Below, piece after piece: positions 20,159 to 32,283 of a stretch of DNA of 64,000 nucleotides. Positions within the stretch are counted from its first letter, which is position 1. Each line of letters starts with the position of its first letter. Both the position numbers and the translations under genes were made by a program. This stretch comes from SHWC01 sp050173345 (lineage in GTDB: Bacteria > Pseudomonadota > Alphaproteobacteria > UBA828): assembly GCA_050173345.1 (NCBI GenBank), contig JBFXKW010000001.1, forward strand, positions 248,001 to 312,000, written 5' to 3'. Under the pieces are notes generated by a model that saw only the letters and a program-made list of their open reading frames with translations, ran no database searches and was not told the DNA's origin.

Positions 20159-20695
20159 ATGACGAGCTATTGCGAGGTCGCGCCCGGCCATCCGTTCCAC
20201 GGCCCCTATCACGACGCGGAGTACGGCTTCCCGATCGCGGACGACGATGCCCTGTTCGAGCGCCTGGTCTTGGAGATCAACCAGGCGGGCCTCTCCTGGC
20301 TGACCATCCTGAAGAAGCGTGAGGGCTTTCGCAGCGCCTATGACGGCTTCGCGATCGAGCGCGTCGCCCGCTATGGCGAGAGGGAGAGGACGCGCCTCCT
20401 GGCCGACCCCTCGATCATCCGCAACCGGCTCAAGGTGGATGCCGCCATCGAGAACGCCAACCGCCTGATCGAGATCAGGGCGAGCCACGGCTCGTTCGGC
20501 GCTTGGCTCGATGCGCATCACCCGCGCGACCTCGACGGCTGGACCAAGCTGATGAGGAAGACCTTCCGCTTCATGGGTGGAGAGATCGCGCGCGAGTTCC
20601 TGGTTTCGACCGGCTATCTGCCGGGCGCGCACATGCCAGGCTGCCCGGCCTACAAGCGGGCGCTCGCGGCCGGGCCGGCCTGGGCGCGGCGTTAA
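20159..20695 (+). CDS. tag: DNA-3-methyladenine glycosylase I
   Basis: Tag removes 3-methyladenine from alkylated DNA, starting base-excision repair. It has 178 residues, close to the E. coli length. The zinc-binding ligands characteristic of Tag are present as Cys5 and His18 near the N-terminus and His158 and Cys162 (HMPGC) near the end. The core motif NQAGLSWLTILKKREGFR and the glutamate at 39 line the base pocket. It begins three bases after the DUF1467 gene, so it is probably cotranscribed. It is an insertion relative to the usual DUF1467-proS order. Confidence 0.92.
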   Translation: MTSYCEVAPGHPFHGPYHDAEYGFPIADDDALFERLVLEINQAGLSWLTILKKREGFRSAYDGFAIERVARYGERERTRLLADPSIIRNRLKVDAAIENANRLIEIRASHGSFGAWLDAHHPRDLDGWTKLMRKTFRFMGGEIAREFLVSTGYLPGAHMPGCPAYKRALAAGPAWARR

Positions 20696-20742
20696 CCAGA
20701 AACGCCAAGCCTCGGTTAACGGCGGTCGCCCATACTCGCGAC

Positions 20743-21237
20743 ATGTGGAGAACCGTTCCGCTCTATTTCGTGTCGGGCAGCCTCGGGGCGGCCGCCTTCG
20801 GCTGGGCGTCGCTCGTCATGGCGGCCGATGCGGACCTGCTTGCCCAGGGCGATCCGAGCATCGGCGCGGACGGCACCGTGTTCGTCGGGGATCCTTGCCA
20901 GTCCGTCACGATCCATGAGCCCGACCCCGACGTCGCCTACCAGCCGGGCATCGACGTTGACGGCAACCCCGTCGCACCGGCCGAGCTCGGCGGCGCGTCG
21001 GAGCCCCTGGTCGGCCCCGGGCACGAATATCGCATCGACCTCACCACGCCGCTCGGCGATGCGCTCTCCGGGCCCGCGGGCTCGGGCGTCGATTTCGTCG
21101 AGGACAGCGAGATCGGCATCGGCGAGGTCACGGTGAGGGAGGGCCGCGTCTACTTCAACGGCAGGCCGCTCGACGACCAGGACGAGCATGCCCGCGCCGA
21201 GGCCTGCGCCGCCCTGCAAGCCCGCCAGGCCGACTGA
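20743..21237 (+). CDS. Hypothetical secreted protein, 164 aa
   Basis: I do not recognise a family. ATG 20743 gives a hydrophobic N-terminus (MWRTVPLYFVSGSLGAAAFG) with a plausible signal peptidase I site after VMAA near residue 27. The mature part is acidic (many Asp/Glu, predicted pI low), with one Cys (GDPCQSV) and segments reminiscent of a small beta-rich periplasmic domain (GADGTVFVG, GEVTVREGRVYFNGRPL). The reading frame and codon use are like those of its neighbours, so it is probably real. It lies 47 bases after tag and before the proS promoter region. Confidence 0.65.
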   Translation: MWRTVPLYFVSGSLGAAAFGWASLVMAADADLLAQGDPSIGADGTVFVGDPCQSVTIHEPDPDVAYQPGIDVDGNPVAPAELGGASEPLVGPGHEYRIDLTTPLGDALSGPAGSGVDFVEDSEIGIGEVTVREGRVYFNGRPLDDQDEHARAEACAALQARQAD

Positions 21238-21265
21238 CCCCCTCCACCGGCCGGACCCCGGCTGG

Positions 21266-21294
21266 TTGCGCAAGCCGCCGTCCTTCGGCATATA
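21266..21294 (+). promoter_or_regulatory. Candidate promoter of proS
   Basis: TTGCGC at 21266-21271 and CATATA at 21289-21294 are 17 bases apart and fit the alphaproteobacterial pattern (TTG-rich -35, CTATAT-like -10). Transcripts from here would carry the double-hairpin element at 21329-21452 in the proS leader. Confidence 0.45.
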
Positions 21295-21328
21295 GTCCTC
21301 CCGGCCCGAGGGGCCGTGCTGTCGGGCA

Positions 21329-21452
21329 AGAGCACGGTCCGATCAGGTTGCCTCAACCTGATCGGTGAATCGTGCTCTAATTTGTTGAGTAGAGCAGGAT
21401 TCACGCTCGAGATGGAATCGCTCTGCGATTCCATCTCAAACGATCCTGCTCT
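21329..21452 (+). repeat. Double-hairpin repeat, copy 1, in proS leader
   Basis: Two adjacent hairpins. Hairpin 1 (21329-21378) has outer arms AGAGCACG/CGTGCTCT and a perfect 12-bp inner stem CCGATCAGGTTG. Hairpin 2 (21391-21452) has outer arms AGAGCAGGAT/ATCCTGCTCT and a perfect 12-bp inner stem GAGATGGAATCG. The second copy at 45705-45827 is about 92% identical in the opposite genomic strand, but in the same orientation relative to its downstream gene (gltA). This copy ends 10 bases before the proS start codon. Confidence 0.9.
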
Positions 21453-21462
21453 AACGGGGACC

Positions 21463-22785
21463 ATGATGCGGCTGTCGAGCTACTTCCTACCGCTCCTGAA
21501 GGAGACGCCGACCGAGGCGCAGATCGTCTCGCACCGGCTGATGCTGCGCGCCGGCATGATCCGCCAGTCGAGCGCCGGCATCTACACCTGGCTGCCACTC
21601 GGCCATCGCGTGCTGCGCAAGATCGAGCAGGTCGTGCGCGAGGAGATGGATGCCGCGGGCTGCCAGGAGCTCCTCATGCCGTCGATCCAGCCCGCCGAGC
21701 TCTGGCAGGAGAGCGGGCGCTACGACGCCTACGGCAAGGAGATGCTGCGCATCACGGACCGCCACGAGCGGCCCATGCTCTATGGCCCGACGCACGAGGA
21801 GGTCATCACCGACCTGTTCCGCCAGTGCGTGAAGAGCTATCGCGACCTGCCGAAGAATCTCTATCAGATCCAGTGGAAGTTCCGCGACGAGGTTCGCCCG
21901 CGCTTCGGCGTGATGCGCGGGCGCGAGTTCCTGATGAAGGACAACTACTCCTTCGACCTGGATTTCGCCGGCGCGCGCCATTCCTACAACAAGATGTTCC
22001 TCGCCTATTTGCGCACCTTCCGCCGCCTGGGGCTGACCTCGATTCCGATGAAGGCGGACCCCGGCGCGATCGGCGGGAACATGAGCCACGAATTCATCGT
22101 GCTCGCCGATACCGGCGAAAGCGCGGTCTATTGCGACAAGGCCTGGCTCGACTCCGACCCGCTGAAGGAGACCGTCGACTACGACAGCGACCTCCAGCCC
22201 TTCGTCGACCGCTGGACCAGCCTCTACGCCGCGACCGACGACGAGCACGATCCCAAGACCTGCCGCGTGCCGGCAGAGCGGCTCCATCATGGCCGCGGCA
22301 TCGAGGTCGGCCATATCTTCTATTTCGGCACCAAGTATTCGGCGGCGATGAAGGCGACCGTGACCGATGAGAGCGGCGCGGAGATCGCGGTCGAGATGGG
22401 CTCCTACGGCATCGGCGTGTCGCGTCTGGTCGGCGCCATCATCGAGGCGAGCCATGACGACAAGGGCATCATCTGGCCGGCGCCGGTGGCGCCGTTCAAG
22501 GCCGGCCTCGTCAACCTGCGCAGCGGCGACGCCGCCTGCGATGCCATGGCGGACGAGCTGTACGCGAAGTTTCGCCGCGCCGGCGTCGAGGCGCTCTATG
22601 ACGATCGGGATGAGCGGGCCGGCGTCAAGTTCGCTTCGATGGACCTGATCGGCCTGCCCTGGCAGGTCGCGGTCGGCCCGCGCGGCGCGGCCTCGGGCAA
22701 GGTCGAGCTCAAGGCGCGCGGCGCCGTCTCCGCAGCCGACGAGCTGTCGCCCGACGATGCCGTGGCGCGGCTGGTTGCGGCTTGA
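21463..22785 (+). CDS. proS: Prolyl-tRNA synthetase, short alphaproteobacterial type
   Basis: ProRS charges tRNA-Pro. ATG 21463 (MMRLSSYFLPLLKETP) gives 440 residues, the short bacterial form that lacks the editing INS domain between class II motifs 2 and 3 and is typical of alphaproteobacteria. Class II motifs are visible: motif 1 around GHRVLRKIEQVVREEMDAAG, motif 2 in YQIQWKFRDEVRPRFGVMRG and motif 3 near SYGIGVSRLVGAIIE. The C-terminal anticodon-binding domain follows. The frame is open upstream through the double-hairpin repeat, but homologues begin at this Met. GGGGA lies five bases before the start. Confidence 0.96.
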   Translation: MMRLSSYFLPLLKETPTEAQIVSHRLMLRAGMIRQSSAGIYTWLPLGHRVLRKIEQVVREEMDAAGCQELLMPSIQPAELWQESGRYDAYGKEMLRITDRHERPMLYGPTHEEVITDLFRQCVKSYRDLPKNLYQIQWKFRDEVRPRFGVMRGREFLMKDNYSFDLDFAGARHSYNKMFLAYLRTFRRLGLTSIPMKADPGAIGGNMSHEFIVLADTGESAVYCDKAWLDSDPLKETVDYDSDLQPFVDRWTSLYAATDDEHDPKTCRVPAERLHHGRGIEVGHIFYFGTKYSAAMKATVTDESGAEIAVEMGSYGIGVSRLVGAIIEASHDDKGIIWPAPVAPFKAGLVNLRSGDAACDAMADELYAKFRRAGVEALYDDRDERAGVKFASMDLIGLPWQVAVGPRGAASGKVELKARGAVSAADELSPDDAVARLVAA

Positions 22786-22894
22786 TGCCTCGGTGACGCC
22801 GCAATTACTCCCCACCTTGAGTCTCTCGTGAAGGAGAGGCGGTAGACATGAGGCGGGCGGCGCCTGCAAATCCCATGAGCGAGGGAGCAGTCTG

Positions 22895-24139
22895 ATGTTC
22901 TCCGCTTTCGAGCGCATGGTCGCGTTCAGGTATCTGCGCGCACGCCGGCAGGAGGGCTTCGTCTCGGTCATCGCGGCGTTCTCGCTGATCGGCATCGCGC
23001 TCGGCGTCGGCACGCTGATCGTCGTGATGAGCGTGATGAACGGCTTCCGCGAGGAGCTGCTCGACCGCATCCTCGGCCTCAACGGCCACATGATGGTCTA
23101 TGCCGAGGCCGCGCCGTTCACCGACTATGACCGCGTCGCCGGCGCCCTCGGGGCGATCCCCGGCATCGTGGCGGCGGCACCGACGATCGAGGGTCAGGTG
23201 ATGGCGACCGCGCGCGCCGGTGCGAGCGGCGCGCTGGTGCGGGGCTTACGCGGCGCCGATCTCGCCAAGTATCCGCTGCTCTCCGCCAGCATCAACGCCG
23301 GTTCGCTCGACGGCTTCGACGCCGGCGAGGGCGTCATCGTGGGCGATCGGCTGGCGTCGCGCCTCGGCATCGGCGTCGGCGGCCAGATCACGCTGATCTC
23401 GCCGCAGGGCAACCCGACCGTGATGGGCACCGTGCCGCGCGCCCGCAGCTTCACCGTCGCGGGCACCTTCAACGTCGGCATGTACGAGTACGATTCGAGC
23501 TTCGTCTACATGCCGCTCGAGCTTGCCCAGCTCTATTTCAAGATGCCCGACGCGGTGACCGGCATCGAGGTGCTGACCGCCGATCCCGACCAGATCGACG
23601 TCTATGCCGAGGCGGCGCGGCAGGCCGCCGGCCTCGGCTATCGCGTGGTCGACTGGCGGCGCACCAACGCGCATTTCTTCAACGCGCTGCAGGTCGAGCG
23701 CAACGTCATGTTCGTGATCCTGACGCTCATCGTGCTGGTCGCCGCGTTCAACATCATCGCCGGGCTGATCATGGTCGTGAAGGACAAGGGGCGCGACATC
23801 GCGATCATGCGCACCATGGGTGCCACGCGCGGCCAGGTCATGCGCATCTTCTTCATGAACGGCGCGGCCATCGGCATCATCGGCACGCTGATCGGGCTCG
23901 GCCTCGGCGTCGCCTTCGCGGTGCATATCGACAAGATCAAGAACTGGCTCGAAAGCCTGACCGGCGCCGAGCTGTTCGCGCCCGAGATCCGCTTCCTCTC
24001 GCAACTGCCGGCCAAGATCGAGCCGGGCGAGGTGGTCGCGGTCGTGCTCATGGCGATCGGGCTCTCGCTGCTCGCCACCATCTACCCGTCATGGCGGGCA
24101 GCGCGGCTCGATCCGGTCGAGGCGCTGCGCTATGAATGA
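22895..24139 (+). CDS. lolE: Lipoprotein-releasing ABC transporter permease (LolC/LolE type)
   Basis: This inner-membrane permease works with LolD to extract outer-membrane lipoproteins to the periplasmic carrier LolA. Its 414 residues have the family layout: a cytosolic start (FERMVAFRYLRARRQEGFVSVIAAFSL) and the first helix at about 24-46. A large periplasmic domain follows, then three C-terminal helices (about 275-300, 320-345 and 380-400) with the FtsX/MacB-type KDKGRDIAIMRTMGAT loop. A single lolC/lolE-like gene next to lolD implies a homodimeric LolF-like arrangement, common in alphaproteobacteria, so lolC is an equally good name. It overlaps lolD by eight bases. Confidence 0.93.
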   Translation: MFSAFERMVAFRYLRARRQEGFVSVIAAFSLIGIALGVGTLIVVMSVMNGFREELLDRILGLNGHMMVYAEAAPFTDYDRVAGALGAIPGIVAAAPTIEGQVMATARAGASGALVRGLRGADLAKYPLLSASINAGSLDGFDAGEGVIVGDRLASRLGIGVGGQITLISPQGNPTVMGTVPRARSFTVAGTFNVGMYEYDSSFVYMPLELAQLYFKMPDAVTGIEVLTADPDQIDVYAEAARQAAGLGYRVVDWRRTNAHFFNALQVERNVMFVILTLIVLVAAFNIIAGLIMVVKDKGRDIAIMRTMGATRGQVMRIFFMNGAAIGIIGTLIGLGLGVAFAVHIDKIKNWLESLTGAELFAPEIRFLSQLPAKIEPGEVVAVVLMAIGLSLLATIYPSWRAARLDPVEALRYE

Positions 24140-24821
24140 GCGCGCCGGCGAAGTCCTGGTGCTGAGGGACGTACGCCGGACCTTCGAGCAGGGCGGCCAG
24201 GCGCTGGAGGTTTTGAAGGGCGTCTCGTTCTCGCTGAGGCCCGGCGAGATCGTGGCACTCACCGGCCCGTCAGGCTCCGGCAAGTCCACCCTCTTGCAGA
24301 TCGCCGGCCTGCTGGAGCGGCCGAGCGTCGGCGAGGTGATCATCGACGGTGCCTCCGGCGGCCAGCTCGGCGACCGGCGGCGCACGCAGATCAGGCGCGA
24401 GAAGCTCGGCTTCGTCTATCAGTATCACCATCTCCTGCGCGAGTTCTCGGCGCTCGAGAACGTCGTGCTCCCCCAGATGATTGCCGGCGTCTCCAAGCGG
24501 AAGGCGCGCGAGCGCGCGCGGGCGCTGCTGGCATCGCTCGGGCTTTCGGCGCGCGAGGGCCATCGTCCGGCGCGGCTCTCGGGCGGCGAGCAGCAGCGGG
24601 TCGCGATCGCGCGCGCCCTCGCCAACCGGCCCGTGCTCCTGCTCGCCGACGAGCCGACCGGCAATCTGGACCACGCCACGGCCGAGGCGGTGTTCGCAGG
24701 GCTGGTCGACGTGGTGCGCCAGACCAGCTCGGCGGCGCTCATCGCCACCCACAACACCGAGCTTGCCGGCCGCATGGATCGGCGCCTCGCGCTAGAGGAC
24801 GGACGCGTGGTGGAGCACTAG
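24132..24821 (+). CDS. lolD: Lipoprotein-releasing system ATP-binding protein LolD
   Basis: LolD is the ABC ATPase that drives lipoprotein release by the Lol permease. Its 229 residues contain Walker A GPSGSGKST (45-53), a Q-loop near YQYHHLL, the signature LSGGEQQRVAIARALA and Walker B VLLLADEPTGNLD, with the switch His in ATHNTEL. The YQYHHLLREFSALENV segment is distinctive for LolD compared with other MacB-type ATPases. ATG 24132 lies within the end of the permease gene, indicating coupled translation. Confidence 0.95.
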   Translation: MNERAGEVLVLRDVRRTFEQGGQALEVLKGVSFSLRPGEIVALTGPSGSGKSTLLQIAGLLERPSVGEVIIDGASGGQLGDRRRTQIRREKLGFVYQYHHLLREFSALENVVLPQMIAGVSKRKARERARALLASLGLSAREGHRPARLSGGEQQRVAIARALANRPVLLLADEPTGNLDHATAEAVFAGLVDVVRQTSSAALIATHNTELAGRMDRRLALEDGRVVEH

Positions 24822-24849
24822 CCGGGCGGCGCAAGCGCCTGCCGGCATC

Positions 24850-24861
24850 GGGGGGGGGGGG
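24850..24861 (+). repeat. G12 homopolymer before the SDR gene
   Basis: Twelve consecutive G bases are followed by AGGGGACGTC and then ATG at 24872. The tract overlaps the ribosome-binding region of the short-chain dehydrogenase gene and lies in the 50-base gap after lolD. Runs of this length are prone to slippage and to sequencing error. Confidence 0.9.
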
Positions 24862-24871
24862 AGGGGACGTC

Positions 24872-25750
24872 ATGTCTGACCGGTTCAAGGGCCGAACGGT
24901 GGTCGTGACCGGCGTCTCCACCGGCATCGGCCATGCCACGGCGGAGCGCCTGCTGCGCGACGGCTTCCGGGTCTTCGGCAGCGTGCGGAAGCCGGGCGAT
25001 GCGGAGCGCCTCTCGAAGCAGCTCGGGGCCGGCTTCTCGCCGCTCCTGTTCGATGTCACGGACGAGGCGGCGATCGCGGCCGCGGCGGCCGAGGTGAAGG
25101 CGGCCCTCGGAGACGCGCCGCTCTTCGGCCTCGTCAACAATGCCGGCATGCCGGCGGGCGGGCCGCTGATGCATCAGCCGGTTGGCGAGCTGCTCGAAGT
25201 CTTGCGCGTCAACGCGGTGGCCGTGGTCGCGGTGACCCAGGCCTTCCTGCCGCTGCTCGGCGCCCGGCGCGACTTCGCGGGCCAGCCGGGCCGCATCGTC
25301 AACATCAGCTCGGTCGGCGGCCGGCTGGTCGTGCCCTTCATCGGCGCCTACCAGGCGAGCAAGCACGCGCTCGAAGCGCTCTCCGATGCGCTGCGCCGCG
25401 AGCTGATGATCTACGGCATCGACGTCGTCACGATCGAGCCGGGCTCGGTCGTCACGCCGATCTGGGACAAGGCCGAACGGATCGGCTTCGCGCGCTATGC
25501 CGGCACCGACTACGCCGGTGTCCTGGAGCGCTTCGGCAAGATGGTCGCGGAAACCGGGCGCGCCGGCCTGCCGCCATCTCGGGTGGCCGAGATCGTCCAT
25601 GTCGCGCTGACCACGCCGCGGCCCAGGGCGCGCTACGCGGTGGTGCGCAACCGCCTCGTCAATTGGGACCTGCCGCGCGCCATGCCCGATCGCTGGCTCG
25701 ACCGCGCCATGGCGAAGCGGATCGGTTTGAAGCGATTGCGGAAGGGATGA
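24872..25750 (+). CDS. Short-chain dehydrogenase/reductase (SDR family oxidoreductase)
   Basis: A classical SDR of 292 residues that should bind NAD(P)H; the substrate is unknown. The cofactor motif TGVSTGIG is at 13-20 and NNAG at 89-92. The catalytic Ser is at 146 or 147 (NISSVGG), with Tyr160 and Lys164 (YQASK). Arg38 and Lys40 after the second strand (SVRKPGD) favour NADPH. The long C-terminal tail (about 190-292, including KRIGLKRLRKG) resembles retinol/steroid-dehydrogenase-like bacterial SDRs. It is inserted between lolD and dnaE, which are neighbours in many relatives. Its start follows a G12 run, and a strong hairpin follows its stop. Confidence 0.88.
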   Translation: MSDRFKGRTVVVTGVSTGIGHATAERLLRDGFRVFGSVRKPGDAERLSKQLGAGFSPLLFDVTDEAAIAAAAAEVKAALGDAPLFGLVNNAGMPAGGPLMHQPVGELLEVLRVNAVAVVAVTQAFLPLLGARRDFAGQPGRIVNISSVGGRLVVPFIGAYQASKHALEALSDALRRELMIYGIDVVTIEPGSVVTPIWDKAERIGFARYAGTDYAGVLERFGKMVAETGRAGLPPSRVAEIVHVALTTPRPRARYAVVRNRLVNWDLPRAMPDRWLDRAMAKRIGLKRLRKG

Positions 25751-25757
25751 GTCCACA

Positions 25758-25793
25758 CCAAGCCTCGATGAGGCCCAGCTCATCGAGGCTTGG
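25758..25793 (+). terminator. 15-bp perfect hairpin after the SDR gene
   Basis: CCAAGCCTCGATGAG (25758-25772) and its exact complement (25779-25793) flank the loop GCCCAG, starting seven bases after the SDR stop codon. There is no T run, so it may be a rho-dependent end, a 3'-protecting hairpin or a palindromic repeat. Confidence 0.55.
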
Positions 25794-25828
25794 ACGGCGC
25801 GACTGCGCGCGCCCGGCAACTGAGGGCG

Positions 25829-25861
25829 AAAAAGAGGCGCGCCGTGGCCTCGGCGCGCCTC
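25829..25861 (-). terminator. Rho-independent terminator of the PPOX gene
   Basis: Read on the minus strand, an 11-bp perfect GC-rich stem (GAGGCGCGCCG with its complement, loop of six bases) is followed directly by TTTTT. It begins 24 bases after the stop codon of the minus-strand flavoprotein gene. This is the best intrinsic terminator in the window. Confidence 0.85.
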
Positions 25862-25884
25862 CTTGTCCGGCTTATGGACCCGGT

Positions 25885-26559
25885 TCAGTAGAGCCCGGTC
25901 TTGTAGTTGTCCTCGACGAACTCGTCCGCGTCCTTGATCTCCTGCTCGGTCGGCGGCTTGTCCTCCGGCGCGACCTGCTCGAGGATCATGTGGGCGAGGG
26001 TCGGCATGTCCTCGCGCTTCTGGTAGCTTGCCGGATCCCACAGGTTCGAGCGCTTGAACGCCTTGGCGCAATGGAGGAAGGCCTCCTGCACCTCGATCAG
26101 GATACCCACCTTCGGCGCCTTGCCGCGAATCTTAGCCTTGTCGGCGAGCGTGTGGTCCTGAACGATGCGGGCCTTGCCGTTGACACGCAGTGTATCGTTG
26201 AAACCCGGGATGATGAACAGCAGCCCGACATTCGGATTCTCGATGATGTTGCTCATCGTATCGAGCCGGTTGTTGCCGGGGCGGTCCGGGATGAAAATGT
26301 GATTGTCGTCGATGATCTGCACGAAGCCCGCCGGGTCGCCGCGCGGGCTGACATCGGCCTTGCCTTCCGCGTTCGACGTGCCGATGCACAGGAACGGCGA
26401 GCGGCTGATGAACTCCTTGCAGTATATGTCGAGCTTGGGCCGCGACTTGTGGATGGCGAGGTCCATCGTCGGCCCCATGATTTCGCGCAGGCCGACCTCG
26501 CTTTCGACGACGTGGCGTGCGCCGTTGGTGCCGTTTCCAGAAGTGCCATTCACAGACAT
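25885..26559 (-). CDS. Pyridoxamine 5'-phosphate oxidase-family FMN-binding protein
   Basis: A split-barrel flavoprotein-like protein of 224 residues. The segment FLCIGTSNAEGKADVSPRGD followed by GFVQIIDDNHIFIPDRPGNN and the middle region NIIENPNVGLLFIIPGFNDTLRVNGKA are typical of the PPOX-like subfamily described for Mycobacterium MSMEG_1061 and Deinococcus DR2398 proteins. It is probably not PdxH itself, because the PLP-specific C-terminal motif is missing. A GGAGG ribosome site spaced six bases ahead fixes ATG 26559 over the upstream GTG at 26571. It is transcribed divergently from dnaE, with its own terminator. Confidence 0.88.
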   Translation of the reverse strand: MSVNGTSGNGTNGARHVVESEVGLREIMGPTMDLAIHKSRPKLDIYCKEFISRSPFLCIGTSNAEGKADVSPRGDPAGFVQIIDDNHIFIPDRPGNNRLDTMSNIIENPNVGLLFIIPGFNDTLRVNGKARIVQDHTLADKAKIRGKAPKVGILIEVQEAFLHCAKAFKRSNLWDPASYQKREDMPTLAHMILEQVAPEDKPPTEQEIKDADEFVEDNYKTGLY

Positions 26560-26718
26560 GCGTTCCTCCACATAACCGGGGGCAATTTGGATAAGGGTAA
26601 CAGCTTTCTACCGGCCTTGAAAGCCGCAGTATGGCCCTTGGTTAATGTGGAATTCGGCGCTGGCCGCGCGGCCGCCGACCGCTAGAATCGCGAGACCCAT
26701 CCCGAGTCCGAGTGCCCC

Positions 26719-30186
<3,468 letters not shown>

Positions 30187-30202
30187 ATGCCGGTGTTTCC
30201 CC

Positions 30203-30230
30203 TTGCCTCCGGGGCGGCCCGGCGCTATGT
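30203..30230 (+). promoter_or_regulatory. Candidate promoter of rpsB-tsf
   Basis: TTGCCT (30203-30208) and CTATGT (30225-30230) with a 16-base spacer match the alphaproteobacterial TTG(C)/CTATAT pattern. It lies just after dnaE and would give a leader of roughly 135 bases before rpsB, GC-rich and containing short inverted repeats such as CGCCCG-GGGAAC-CGGGCG. S2 is often controlled through its leader, so the long 5' region may be regulatory. Confidence 0.5.
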
Positions 30231-30374
30231 AGCCGGCGCCCGGGGAACCGGGCGAATTCTCACGCGGGCAAGGCGGCTGTCGGCACCCACCGGTGCACAG
30301 CCTGCCGGACCGGTGCGGCGGGTCTTCCCGTCGCCACAGCCCGCGGTGGCACAACCGGAAAAGGACGACGAATC

Positions 30375-31172
<798 letters not shown>

Positions 31173-31214
31173 CCACGAGCTCCGAAGCTCAGGAATCCAA
31201 GGGAGAAGGCGCGC

Positions 31215-32141
31215 ATGGCTGTTGTATCCGCGGCGCTGGTCAAGGATCTGCGCGAGAAGACCGGCGCCGGCATGATGGACTGCAAGAAGGCGCTGGCGGA
31301 GACCGCCGGCGACCTCGAGGCCGCGGTCGACTGGCTGCGCAAGAAGGGCTTGGCGGCGGCGGCCAAGAAGGCGAGCCGGGTGGCCTCCGAAGGCCTGGTC
31401 GGCATCGCGGTCGAGGGCGGCAGGGGCGCCGTGGTCGAGGTCAACTCCGAGACCGATTTCGTCGCGCGCAACCCGCAATTCCAGGAAGCCGTGCGCGAGA
31501 TCGCGCAGGCCGCGCTCGCGAGCGGCAACGTCGAGAGCCTGAAGGCCGCCAAGCTGGCCAGGAGCGGCCGGAGCGTCGCGGATGAGATCACCCACCTGGT
31601 GGCGACCATCGGCGAGAACATCGGCCTCAGGCGCGCCCAGGGGCTCTCCGTCTCGAACGGCCTCGTCGCCTCCTATGTGCACGGCGCCATCGCGCCGGGG
31701 CTCGGCCGGATCGGCGTGCTGGTCGCGCTCGAATCCTCGGCGCCCGCCGAGGCGCTGCAGGAGATCGGGCGCCAGCTTGCGATGCACGTGGCCGCCGCCA
31801 ATCCGCAGGCGGTCTCGCCGGCCGACCTCGATCCCGAACTCTTGGCGCGCGAGCGGGCCGTCCTGGTCGATCAGGCCAAGGCGAGCGGCAAGCCGGACAA
31901 TATCATCGAGAAGATGGTCGAGGGCCGGCTCCGCAAGTTCTACGAGGAAGTCGCGCTGCTCGAGCAGGTCTGGGTGATCGACAGCGAGAGCAAGGTCGGC
32001 AAGGTCGTCGAGGCGGCGGGCAAGGCCGCCGGCGCGCCGATCGCCGTCAAGGGTTTCGTTCGATTCGCGATCGGCGAGGGCATCGAGCGCGAGGAGGGCG
32101 ATTTCGCGAGCGAGGTCGCCGCCGCGGCGAAGGGCTCCTGA
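31215..32141 (+). CDS. tsf: Translation elongation factor Ts
   Basis: EF-Ts is the guanine-nucleotide exchange factor for EF-Tu. It has 308 residues, close to the alphaproteobacterial standard. The N-terminal UBA-like module reads VKDLREKTGAGMMDCKKALAE, and the core domain has the second signature VEVNSETDFVARN with the conserved Asp-Phe used to displace Mg2+ in EF-Tu. A GGGAGAAGG ribosome site precedes ATG 31215. It is probably cotranscribed with rpsB. Confidence 0.97.
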   Translation: MAVVSAALVKDLREKTGAGMMDCKKALAETAGDLEAAVDWLRKKGLAAAAKKASRVASEGLVGIAVEGGRGAVVEVNSETDFVARNPQFQEAVREIAQAALASGNVESLKAAKLARSGRSVADEITHLVATIGENIGLRRAQGLSVSNGLVASYVHGAIAPGLGRIGVLVALESSAPAEALQEIGRQLAMHVAAANPQAVSPADLDPELLARERAVLVDQAKASGKPDNIIEKMVEGRLRKFYEEVALLEQVWVIDSESKVGKVVEAAGKAAGAPIAVKGFVRFAIGEGIEREEGDFASEVAAAAKGS

Positions 32142-32169
32142 GGCGCGCGACGCCCCGGCCGCGAGGCGG

Positions 32170-32197
32170 TTTGGCAGCGGCAGAGCAAGTGTAGTAT
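32170..32197 (+). promoter_or_regulatory. Possible promoter of pyrH-frr-uppS-cdsA
   Basis: TTTGGC/TTGGCA at 32170-32176 and TAGTAT at 32192-32197 are 15-16 bases apart in the 142-base gap between tsf and pyrH. Spacing and match are marginal. Confidence 0.3.
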
Positions 32198-32283
32198 CGT
32201 CGCCCAACCAGCGGTGAGACGGGTGGCGCGGGGCTGCGTGCGCCGAATCGGCCGCGCCGCACCGAGCCCGAGCCGGAGCCGCC

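Noticed and set aside
21316..21462. In-frame upstream extension of proS through the repeat
   Set aside because: The extra residues are translated repeat hairpins; ProRS homologues begin at the Met at 21463, which has its own ribosome site.
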